Below, piece after piece: positions 48,543 through 56,086 of a DNA stretch of 64,000 bases (position 1 is its first letter; every line of letters starts with the position of its first letter). The DNA comes from Flavobacterium arcticum (GTDB lineage: Bacteria; Bacteroidota; Bacteroidia; Flavobacteriales; Flavobacteriaceae), in assembly GCF_003344925.1 (NCBI RefSeq), contig NZ_CP031188.1:1300501-1364500 (forward strand), in the 5' to 3' direction. A program made the position numbers and the translations under genes. The notes beneath the pieces were generated by a model, which was not told the origin of the DNA, searched no databases, and saw only the letters and a program-made list of their open reading frames with translations.

Positions 48543-49223
48543 ATGAAACGATTTGTCGCATATTTCAGGGTGAGCACATCAGAGCAGGGAAAGTCAGGTT
48601 TGGGTCTGGAAGCCCAAAGAACAATGGTAGAAAATTACATCAATAGTAATAATGGAATTATATTAAATCAGTTTACGGAAATTGAGACAGGTACCTCTAA
48701 AAGGAGAAGGACAGAGATTTACAAGGCCATTGAATTTGCCAAACAAAATGATGCTATACTAGTAATCGCAAAGATAGACCGCCTTGCAAGGAATGTTTAC
48801 TTTGTTAGCTCGCTAATGGAGGCTGGAGTGGAGTTTGTAGCTTGTGATTTACCACAGGCAACCAACTTCACCATCCATCTGTACGCCGCTTTGGCAGAGA
48901 TGGAAGGCCGCCTTATATCGGAGCGTACTAAAAATGCGTTGGTCGAAAAAAAGAAGCGTGGCTGTAAGTTGGGCACACCTGAAAACCTGACTGATGAAGC
49001 TAAAGCAAAGGGAATACAGGTAATCAGGCAGAAGGCAGCCCAAAATAAAGCAAACGTACAGGCTACGGCTTTGATTGTAGAGTACCGAAGCAAAGGGCTA
49101 AGCTATGATAAGATTGCTGCTGCCCTTAACCAACTGAATTTCGGTACTTCACAAGGGAAAAAGCATAATTCTACAAGTGTAAGGCGATTATTTTTACGAA
49201 AGAGTGATTTACAATTGCAGTAG
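48543..49223 (+). CDS. Serine recombinase (resolvase/invertase family)
   Basis: A 226-residue protein with the catalytic domain first: AYFRVSTSEQG with Arg9 and nucleophile Ser11, IAKIDRLARNV and MEGRLISERTKNAL. A short C-terminal HTH for DNA binding follows (YRSKGLSYDKIAAALNQLNF). Small members of this kind resolve or invert DNA and are common on mobile islands. The target site is unknown. It is divergent from the methyltransferase remnant. Confidence 0.9.
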   Translation: MKRFVAYFRVSTSEQGKSGLGLEAQRTMVENYINSNNGIILNQFTEIETGTSKRRRTEIYKAIEFAKQNDAILVIAKIDRLARNVYFVSSLMEAGVEFVACDLPQATNFTIHLYAALAEMEGRLISERTKNALVEKKKRGCKLGTPENLTDEAKAKGIQVIRQKAAQNKANVQATALIVEYRSKGLSYDKIAAALNQLNFGTSQGKKHNSTSVRRLFLRKSDLQLQ

Positions 49224-49238
49224 TTGTACTCAATCTGA

Positions 49239-50519
49239 TTAATTCATATCCTGTCTCTCCGTGGGAAAAGAATAGGTAATTGCTCTATATATATCCTTTT
49301 CGTATCGGCCCTTTATTGAATAACCTTTTTTAGGGTTTTGCAGTTGTAGAAATCTATACAAATCTTGTTCAGTTTTTAACTTAAGCCGTTCTTTTAATGC
49401 TTTAATCGTGGGTTTATGGTCTCCTGTAATTGAAATCACTCTACGCCCCCAAGATATTAAAAACGAATCTTGATTAAAAGATTTGTAATATTTGTGTCCA
49501 AATTGTTTCATAACGGATGTAAGTTCTCTCTGTAAACTGGACGGACTTATGCGGTTTCCGCGATTAGTCCTAAAAAGTGGTAGAGAATTGTCATATCCAT
49601 ATTTGAAAAAATAACGTTTGAATGCTGATTCTATAGTTTTACTTAATACAAGTTTGTGGTTACAAAACATAATTGCCTCTGGATTGAGACTATCTTTTTT
49701 AAAATAAACATCAGAACTTTCAATCTTAAGCAATGCACTCATTTTTATTCCATTGTGAAGGCTGAGCAACATTAAGCATTGCATTGCCGCATCTCTCTGA
49801 CACTCAAAAATAATGTCCTCAAGGAATTTATTTAAATAAATAAAGCTTTGGAAAGCGTAGCCATTTTCAAAATTCCTACTTTCAAGGTATAAGTACTCTT
49901 GTCCATATAGATTTAAATTTTCCAAATTAAAAACTGTTGGTTTGTCCATGCATAGCAAATAAAGAACTTCATCATTAGATTTCACCCTGAAATGACGGCG
50001 CAACTGTCTTGACGTTTCTTTATTAAAACCACAAACCCTCACAACTTGTCTTCCAAAAGTGGCTTGAAAAAAATAATTAAAGAGTGTTATATCCATGGGG
50101 TGTCCTTCTTGACAGTATATTGAAAAGTGCTTTTGTTCTATAGATAAAAATGCATGAAGATAAAACAATGCGTTTTCAGTTTTATGAGCAGGAAATAATA
50201 GGGATGTCATCTTGGGAGATAGAAATCCTTGAACATACAGTGTTTCTATTTTTACTTGTATTATAGGATGGATGTAATTAGCATATCTTCTTACAAACAG
50301 TTGTTCTTTAGCTTTAACGCCATCAATACCCCCAACGTCTAAAATATCCTCCCATCTTAACTTATTGATTTCGGAAATTGGAAGTCCTGTTGATAGAATA
50401 ACTATCAGCAGGAGAATACGGTAATTGTCATTCCATTCAACAGTTTTTTGTAGAACAGGTAGCTCTAACGCCTTGTTTATCAATATATCGAACCTGTCAA
50501 GTAGTAGTATTTGCGCCAT
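49239..50519 (-). CDS. Degenerate protein with two tyrosine-recombinase-like domains
   Basis: A 426-residue protein. Near residues 44-60 it reads TGLPISEINKLRWEDIL, the shape of box I of tyrosine recombinases, but the catalytic Arg is Pro. At about 170-181 TSRQLRRHFRVK resembles box II. A second copy starts near 255 (HNGIKMSALLKIESSDV, Lys for the catalytic Arg) and ends with SWGRRVISITGDHKP. The protein appears to be a tandem of two recombinase folds that have lost their chemistry, perhaps a DNA-binding accessory factor. An upstream TTG (50546) is a possible start. It converges on the serine recombinase gene with 15 bases between. Confidence 0.6.
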   Translation of the reverse strand: MAQILLLDRFDILINKALELPVLQKTVEWNDNYRILLLIVILSTGLPISEINKLRWEDILDVGGIDGVKAKEQLFVRRYANYIHPIIQVKIETLYVQGFLSPKMTSLLFPAHKTENALFYLHAFLSIEQKHFSIYCQEGHPMDITLFNYFFQATFGRQVVRVCGFNKETSRQLRRHFRVKSNDEVLYLLCMDKPTVFNLENLNLYGQEYLYLESRNFENGYAFQSFIYLNKFLEDIIFECQRDAAMQCLMLLSLHNGIKMSALLKIESSDVYFKKDSLNPEAIMFCNHKLVLSKTIESAFKRYFFKYGYDNSLPLFRTNRGNRISPSSLQRELTSVMKQFGHKYYKSFNQDSFLISWGRRVISITGDHKPTIKALKERLKLKTEQDLYRFLQLQNPKKGYSIKGRYEKDIYRAITYSFPTERQDMN

Positions 50520-50657
50520 TTTTAAGTGTTTTAGGACTTTTATCAAAAATTTAGAACTCGAAATATAGTGCTAAGTTACTGGTATAATAATGATTTAGGG
50601 CTATGCGCAAAAATAGGATATTTTGGGTAGCTTTTATTTATGGGGCTTTTTTGACTC

Positions 50658-50665
50658 TACCTTTG
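50658..50665 (+). promoter_or_regulatory. Possible -7 box for the acidic protein gene
   Basis: TACCTTTG fits TAnnTTTG, 58 bases before the ATG at 50724. No strong -33 element is seen. Confidence 0.3.
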
Positions 50666-50723
50666 TCCTATCAAAATCACAGTTGCAACGGGATTTTAAA
50701 TATTAATCTTAAAAACAAACAGT

Positions 50724-51020
50724 ATGAAACATCTTGAAAACAATCCCGAAACCTTTGACTCCATAATTCTGCATTTAGAAACAGTAATCGAAATAATGGA
50801 TAAAAATGAACTACACTATGGAAGGTTTATCATTTATGATATTATGTGCCATGGTGCCTTTGGACTGCTATTCCAATTGGAGATAGATTATAGTGAAAGG
50901 CCATCAAACCTTGAAGCGGAATGTGATAACCTCTCCAATGAAATCCGTGATTTATTTGAAAATGATGAGGAAGCAATTTATGATTTTGTAGAGCAAACCC
51001 TCGACGGATATTGTTTATGA
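50724..51020 (+). CDS. Very acidic 98-residue protein, function unknown
   Basis: A soluble protein with 23 Asp/Glu and only 5 Lys/Arg in 98 residues. It appears helical (SIILHLETVIEIMDKNELHYG). No family recognised. Highly acidic small proteins on mobile elements sometimes mimic DNA (Ocr, ArdA-type anti-restriction proteins), but nothing specific supports this. It has its own promoter-like sequence and stands alone. Confidence 0.5.
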   Translation: MKHLENNPETFDSIILHLETVIEIMDKNELHYGRFIIYDIMCHGAFGLLFQLEIDYSERPSNLEAECDNLSNEIRDLFENDEEAIYDFVEQTLDGYCL

Positions 51021-51253
51021 TACATTTTTGGATACAATGGAGAAGAAAACCCCTTAAACGCTAGCGAATGTAAACTCCTTTTATTCTTGCGATAAAATGT
51101 AATCCTCAGCCACTAAATACCAAAACATATGGATACCAAAAATTCGGTAAATACCCTAAGCGGGACTCTTTATGCTTAAAAATACCCAACTATTTAAGTT
51201 GCACACAACAGTCATTTAAAAATGTAGGTCAGCTATTATCTAAAACAACAACT

Positions 51254-51796
51254 ATGGAAAATAATTTAAAGAATAATTTAGAAATAATGTGCCAGCGATT
51301 CACGGATAAACTGGAAAGCCTTTTAAGCAATTACCCCGTTGGAACATGCTATTTAATTGGACATTGTATGGCAGAAGGATTGATAAGGGCAGGGTATACA
51401 GCCAGGAAAGTTACAGGCACTGTAATATTTAAGGACAAGAATGAGAAAAATATTATTTATGGCAAATCGATTTCAAAAGGAAAGAATATCGGAATTTATC
51501 ATACATGGTGTGTTTTAGAAATCGATACCCAAACGATTATTATTGACCCAAGTTACAAATACAACAAAATCGCAATAAGGGAATACTACGGTACTAAACC
51601 CAATAAAAACATTCATGACTTTATAATTACTGATAATGCAAACCAGTGGTTGCATCGTTATTCAGAAGATTTGAGTTTAAATGGTTTTTCGACAAAATGT
51701 TTGCAAAGCGTAGACCACTCATTAATCAATCAGCTTGTTGATGAGGTTAAAAATTCTTCTTCGGAGTTACTTGTGGACATTCAAACTTTTGTTTAG
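51254..51796 (+). CDS. Transglutaminase/NAT-like cysteine-hydrolase fold protein
   Basis: A 180-residue protein. The order of motifs fits the transglutaminase-like superfamily: GTCYLIGHCMAEGLIRAGYT with Cys32 at the start of a helix, then ARKVTGTVIF, then YHTWCVLEI with His83, and TIIIDPSY with Asp98. A Cys-His-Asp triad is thus plausible. Such enzymes cut or acylate amide or thioester bonds; the substrate here is unknown. It lies 2 bases before an HTH-like gene and then the integrase, so they are one operon. Confidence 0.58.
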   Translation: MENNLKNNLEIMCQRFTDKLESLLSNYPVGTCYLIGHCMAEGLIRAGYTARKVTGTVIFKDKNEKNIIYGKSISKGKNIGIYHTWCVLEIDTQTIIIDPSYKYNKIAIREYYGTKPNKNIHDFIITDNANQWLHRYSEDLSLNGFSTKCLQSVDHSLINQLVDEVKNSSSELLVDIQTFV

Positions 51797-51798
51797 CA

Positions 51799-52149
51799 AT
51801 GCCTATTCTATTGGAGAGGAGAATGTACCTAGCAGAGTTATCTCCTTTAATAAACAAAAGGGACGTGAGAAGCATTCGTAAATGGTGTGTGAAAAACCAA
51901 CTCCCGATTTACAGGGATTCATCGGGTGAATTTGTTAATGAGAAAGAATTTGAACTAGCATACAACCTGCCTATAATATTAAGATTAAAAAACCAATTTG
52001 GTGATTATTGGCAAGATTATTACGAACTGTATCTGAATGGTAAATTACATGAGGCAATTACACTAAAACCACCTACAAGTAAAAAAAATATTAGCTATAC
52101 TCCCAAAGGCAAATTAACTGCTAAAATTTTTGGAGAGTCCAGGAAATGA
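51799..52149 (+). CDS. Small HTH-like protein upstream of the integrase
   Basis: A 116-residue protein. It begins with MYLAELSPLINKRDVRSIRK and WCVKNQLPIYRDSSGEFVNE, a pattern like the MerR/excisionase winged HTH used to choose a site or control direction of recombination. The basic tail (KPPTSKKNISYTPKGKLTAK) fits DNA binding. It starts 2 bases after the transglutaminase-like gene and ends 30 bases before the integrase. A role as recombination directionality factor is inferred from position only. Confidence 0.5.
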   Translation: MPILLERRMYLAELSPLINKRDVRSIRKWCVKNQLPIYRDSSGEFVNEKEFELAYNLPIILRLKNQFGDYWQDYYELYLNGKLHEAITLKPPTSKKNISYTPKGKLTAKIFGESRK

Positions 52150-52179
52150 GTTATCCTCGCATTAAAACCGCCGTAAAAA

Positions 52180-53451
52180 ATGAAATTACTTAAATACAAG
52201 AAGTTTACTGGACTGCATATCGTTTGCAAAAAATGTAACAAGCTCGTTGAGGTGTCTCAAACGCCATACAAAGGATGTAAGCACCCGATTGACAGGCAAA
52301 AGTATAAAGCAATTGTAAAGATTAATGGAGGCCGTAAAACAAGGGATTTAAACGCTGTTGAATATAATGATGCAGTAAAGGAATTGTTGGAGTTTAAAGA
52401 TGAGTTATCAAGTCCGATAAAGTTTGAAATTCCTACTTCCAAAGTTGAGGTTGAATTTACTTTACTGACCGATTTTATAATAATGTATAGTGACTGGCTG
52501 GAAAATGTAGACGTTCCAAAGTACGAGCAAAAGTTGAGGTCAACAAAATATATCAAAGAGACTGTTGGGTATGTAATGAAGTTCATCGAGTTCTTGAAAA
52601 GAAATGGCCTTGACTTAGAGAAGCTAACCATATATCAAATCGATAAGTTTTTGTTGGGAGACTTCTATGAACATTTGGAAACTAAGATAAAAAGTCCAGC
52701 AACGTTTAACCATAATTTGAGAGCAATAAAGAACTTCTATAATTTTTTGGTTAATGAGAAAGAATTGCTGATTCCAAATATTCCAAAGAAAATGAAGTTG
52801 AAGTATGAGAATCCAAACCCCATAAGTATTGCTGACAAAGATTTTTTAGCCTTGCTTTCAAAGATTAATCCTGAGACCTCAATGGAAGTCCTCAAAAGTG
52901 GTGTAAGGAAGAATCGGTTTAGAACATACACTAAGGCAGGAATTGAACTGTGTGCCTACACGGGATTGAGATTGGAAGAAGTCACTTCTTTAAAATATTC
53001 AGACATTGTTGTCGATGAAAGTGGGGAGTTGGAGAGCTTAATTGGTACAGATTTAAAATTTGAGCGAGCTCATAATTGGGATAATACAAAAGCTAAAAAA
53101 GTTATATATATACCAATTTCACCTGAATTAAGAAGTCTACTGATTCGCTTAAATTATAAAGACAATCTTGGAATGAATAAATATTTGATTGCTGGCGATG
53201 AAAACATTAGCCGAAGTTCTTTAGCAAAGCAATTGAGCCATTCATTTACGTTCTATAGGAGACAAGCAGAATTAAGCGATGATTTTAGCATAAAACACCT
53301 TAGAAAGACATTTTTGACAAAGCTTCACCTGCAAACAGGTTTAACTGAATCAATGGGTTATCAAAAGACATCAAGTGTAGTTTTGAAAAACTATATTGAT
53401 AAAAGAGCGGTTGTAAAGGAAGTTGCCAAAAGAGAGTTTTCATACTTCTAA
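52180..53451 (+). CDS. Tyrosine integrase of the island
   Basis: A 423-residue site-specific recombinase. The N-terminus has a Cys-x2-Cys...Cys-x-His cluster (C16, C19, C33, H35) possibly binding zinc. It is followed by an arm-type domain, a core-binding SAM-like domain (PATFNHNLRAIKNFYNFL) and the catalytic domain with Arg264 (YTGLRLEEVTSLKY), His373 and Arg376 (KHLRKTF) and Tyr405 (NYID). All key residues are present, so it is likely active. It should recombine the tRNA-Asn att sites. Unusually, it lies in the middle of the island, not next to an end. Confidence 0.92.
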   Translation: MKLLKYKKFTGLHIVCKKCNKLVEVSQTPYKGCKHPIDRQKYKAIVKINGGRKTRDLNAVEYNDAVKELLEFKDELSSPIKFEIPTSKVEVEFTLLTDFIIMYSDWLENVDVPKYEQKLRSTKYIKETVGYVMKFIEFLKRNGLDLEKLTIYQIDKFLLGDFYEHLETKIKSPATFNHNLRAIKNFYNFLVNEKELLIPNIPKKMKLKYENPNPISIADKDFLALLSKINPETSMEVLKSGVRKNRFRTYTKAGIELCAYTGLRLEEVTSLKYSDIVVDESGELESLIGTDLKFERAHNWDNTKAKKVIYIPISPELRSLLIRLNYKDNLGMNKYLIAGDENISRSSLAKQLSHSFTFYRRQAELSDDFSIKHLRKTFLTKLHLQTGLTESMGYQKTSSVVLKNYIDKRAVVKEVAKREFSYF

Positions 53452-53877
53452 TGCCAAAGCCCTAACACAACCGAGGCAATTGAATAACTCAACGAGGTAA
53501 TTACATAATTCTGCACGGTAATTGGAAAATTGCCAGCCTACCATTGGCAGATTACCCCATTATAAGATTATTAACTAAGATTAAAGATAAGAGTATAAAT
53601 AATATAATTATAGTAAGGTAATTGTTAGATTACCTCCGTTTAGAATCCTTCTTCCAATTCTCATTTCTCATTCCTTTTTTACGGAATCAGTCCAAGGAAA
53701 GAATCTTTGAAGACTAAAAGCGCAAGGTAATTATTAAGTTACTCGGCATTAAACCATCATTTCCAAAAATCAATATACTTAAAAGGTACTCTTGTGGCTA
53801 AGCCTCTTAAGATTCCATTGCACCTACGAAAGCATAAATAAAAGTATCCCAAGGGATTAACTATTAAATACACTAAT
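53452..53877. other. Non-coding stretch with iteron-like repeats (candidate origin)
   Basis: No gene. It holds five copies of a GGTAATT-centred unit (see the repeat entry), an AT-rich block with hardly a G or C at about 53560-53615 (TATAAATAATATAATTATAG) and a T-rich run near 53680. Iterons plus an AT-rich block before a DNA-binding protein gene is the layout of a plasmid or island replication origin. Confidence 0.45.
53473..53744 (+). repeat. Iteron-like GGTAATT repeats
   Basis: Copies: GAGGCAATTGAATAACTC (53473), GAGGTAATTACATAATTC (53494), ACGGTAATTGGAAAATTGCC (53515), AAGGTAATTGTTAGATTACC (53615) and AAGGTAATTATTAAGTTACT (53724). The first three are exactly 21 bases apart, two helix turns, so a bound protein would see them on the same face. 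Several are partly palindromic (GGTAATT...ATTACC). A weaker inverted copy is at 53542-53556. Confidence 0.65.
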
Positions 53878-54633
53878 ATGAATTTCACTTCTTTACACGA
53901 TGCGTTAAGCAAAAACTTCATCAAGTCACTTCCACATCTTACACGATTAGATTTATCAGCCAACGAGATAAAGCTTATCGAATTAGTTTTATCATTTACT
54001 GAAAAGGGGAATGAGTTCTACATGAACTATTCTAACATTGCGGAGTATCTACATTTGGGTAACACTAAAAATAAGGCAAAGTCGGTTGGTAATATAGTCG
54101 CCAAGGCAAAAGCAAAAGGTTACATCACATCCGAAACTATCCATAATTTTAATGGGAAAAACGGAGGCTCTTCAGCTAATCTAAAAGTTAATATGATATT
54201 TTTGGAAAGCCAAATCCATGCGGCTTTCAATCCTGTTATTGCAAATGCCTCAGAAGTCCTAGTAAGCCCCTTACAGGAGCAATCGACAGAAGAGTCAGGG
54301 CTAGATGGTGAATCTGAAATAAATCGCTCTAAATCCCTTATAGACGAGTTGGCGGAATTAGATAAGCAGGATGAAGGTACTGGCAAGTACGTTGAATTAA
54401 AACCTGAGGTTGACAAGCCTGAAATATTTACGGACGATGCTGATGTTATAGGCTACAAAAGCATTGAAACCTTACCTGAATTTATGGTTTTGCTTAAACG
54501 ATTGATACGCAAGGATAATATGAACGGTAAGAAATTAGCGATACAGTACATGATAGATAATCCAAAAGGTTGGAGTATTGATGAGATGATAGAGGCATTT
54601 GAGGCACTTGTCTTAGCGCCATCAAGCTTCTAA
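53878..54633 (+). CDS. Winged-helix-like DNA-binding protein next to the iterons
   Basis: A 251-residue protein. The first 110 residues read like a winged helix: LTRLDLSANEIKLIELVLSF, MNYSNIAEYLHLGNTKNKAK and AKAKGYITSETIHN. The rest is acidic and probably disordered, with a short helical end (LAIQYMIDNPKGWSIDEMIE). No Rep family is recognised with certainty. Its gene starts 133 bases after the last iteron, so it may bind these repeats as initiator or repressor. Confidence 0.5.
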   Translation: MNFTSLHDALSKNFIKSLPHLTRLDLSANEIKLIELVLSFTEKGNEFYMNYSNIAEYLHLGNTKNKAKSVGNIVAKAKAKGYITSETIHNFNGKNGGSSANLKVNMIFLESQIHAAFNPVIANASEVLVSPLQEQSTEESGLDGESEINRSKSLIDELAELDKQDEGTGKYVELKPEVDKPEIFTDDADVIGYKSIETLPEFMVLLKRLIRKDNMNGKKLAIQYMIDNPKGWSIDEMIEAFEALVLAPSSF

Positions 54634-54687
54634 AGCTGGCGTGGTATAGTTTAATGTTTATCTTCATGGAATAAAACACCAGTTAAA

Positions 54688-54933
54688 ATGAATAATCAAA
54701 TACCGAACTTCAATGGATTCCCTACAGATAATTCCAGTTCAACCAATCTCAAGTACGACATTATTGCATCAAAGATGATGATAGGAATGAGAAATCATCA
54801 GATGCGGACGGCACCAGCACCAAATGTCGGGTTTGTATTCGAAATTATGGGTGCGGTGTTGCAGATGATTGTGGCTCTGGTGGTAATTCTGATAATTGGA
54901 ATCACATTGATTTACAAGAAATTTTTCATTTAA
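54688..54933 (+). CDS. Small single-pass membrane protein
   Basis: An 81-residue protein with a polar N-terminus rich in Asn and Met and one strong membrane segment at about 50-78 (MGAVLQMIVALVVILIIGIT), ending in YKKFF. No family recognised. It stands 55 bases after the winged-helix gene and 180 bases before the AAA/protease pair, which has its own promoter. Confidence 0.5.
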   Translation: MNNQIPNFNGFPTDNSSSTNLKYDIIASKMMIGMRNHQMRTAPAPNVGFVFEIMGAVLQMIVALVVILIIGITLIYKKFFI

Positions 54934-55064
54934 CCATGTGCCTCTAGGTGAATACAAAAAATAATTCTTAAGCACTATTAATAAAAGTATTCAACCTAAA
55001 TTTATCTTGATTGCAAATATCTAGAAAAACATAATATTCATTATCTAATCAGAAAGAAAAAGCA

Positions 55065-55072
55065 TATTTTTG
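55065..55072 (+). promoter_or_regulatory. -7 box for the AAA/protease pair
   Basis: TATTTTTG fits TAnnTTTG, 42 bases before the ATG at 55114. No clear -33 element. Confidence 0.4.
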
Positions 55073-55113
55073 GTAAATATTTATTTTACATCCTTCATAA
55101 ACTATTTTTATAG

Positions 55114-56073
55114 ATGGCTACAGCCCAACAATTAAAAACTTTAATTAAATCTCATTTTGAAGAAGGAGGAAATCGTTTTATAACTCTTTCACTTCAAATT
55201 GCTGCTCATGAGGCAAAGTTGGGACATACTGCTTTGGCAAATGATATTAGGAATTTGATTGATAATTCACAACCAATGATTCGTCAGTTGAAACCTTTGA
55301 ATAGGGAATTAGAAGAATTGATTCTTGAAGTTCACGCAGATAGTAAATTGTCAGAGTTGATTGTTTCTGATGTTTTAAAAGATAGAATTCAAAAAATCCT
55401 AAATGAATATCGTAATAGTTCAAAATTGTTGAAATATGGTTTGGAAAACAGAAGGAAAGTACTATTGAGCGGACCTCCTGGCACTGGAAAAACAATGACT
55501 GCTTCCATTATCTCAAAAGAACTTGGCATTCCATTGTATGTAATATTGATGGACAAAATTGTGACAAAATTTATGGGAGAAACTAGTGCAAAACTTCGTA
55601 CTGTATTTAACTATATAAAAGAAAACAAAGGAATTTACTTGTTTGATGAATTTGATGCAATTGGAGGTGAGAGAGGGAAAGACAATGATGTAGGTGAAAT
55701 GAGAAGGGTTGTAAATTCATTTTTACAGTTCATCGAAATGGATGACTCTGAGAGCATTATAGTAGCTGCCACTAATAATTTTAAATTGCTTGACCAAGCA
55801 TTATTTCGCCGTTTTGATGATGTTTTACTATACAATAAACCTAACGAAAAAGAAATAAAATCACTTATTGATAATAGACTAGCCAATTTCAAAGGAAAAA
55901 TAAATCTTAAGAATGTTCTTACTCATTGTGAAGACTTAAGTCATGCGGAAATTTCAAAAGCGTGTTTTGACGCAATTAAAGAAACAGTATTATCCAACAA
56001 TCTCAAAGTGAGTGAAGGTACTCTAATTGCCGCTCTAAAAGACCGCTCACATTTCTATAATAAAATCCTTTAA
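55114..56073 (+). CDS. ietA: AAA ATPase of an IetA-like ATPase/protease pair
   Basis: A 319-residue protein. After a helical N-terminal domain of about 110 residues it has one AAA module: Walker A GPPGTGKT at 120-127, Walker B YLFDEFDA with Asp178 and Glu179, sensor-1 AATNNFKLLDQALFRRFDD and arginine finger in RRFD. In pTiC58 of Agrobacterium the gene pair ietA (ATPase) and ietS (protease) is a toxin-antitoxin-like stability system, and ietAS pairs have been reported to defend against phage. The gene is 13 bases before the protease gene. Assignment rests on order and domains. Confidence 0.75.
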   Translation: MATAQQLKTLIKSHFEEGGNRFITLSLQIAAHEAKLGHTALANDIRNLIDNSQPMIRQLKPLNRELEELILEVHADSKLSELIVSDVLKDRIQKILNEYRNSSKLLKYGLENRRKVLLSGPPGTGKTMTASIISKELGIPLYVILMDKIVTKFMGETSAKLRTVFNYIKENKGIYLFDEFDAIGGERGKDNDVGEMRRVVNSFLQFIEMDDSESIIVAATNNFKLLDQALFRRFDDVLLYNKPNEKEIKSLIDNRLANFKGKINLKNVLTHCEDLSHAEISKACFDAIKETVLSNNLKVSEGTLIAALKDRSHFYNKIL

Positions 56074-56086
56074 ATAGTTATACTGT

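Noticed and set aside
51021-51253. Further small gene between the acidic protein and the transglutaminase-like gene
   Set aside because: No frame with a start and more than about 25 codons with plausible composition was seen.
53473-53744. CRISPR array
   Set aside because: The repeated units are short (18-20 bases), imperfect and partly palindromic, with spacing of 21, 100 and 109 bases and no cas genes.
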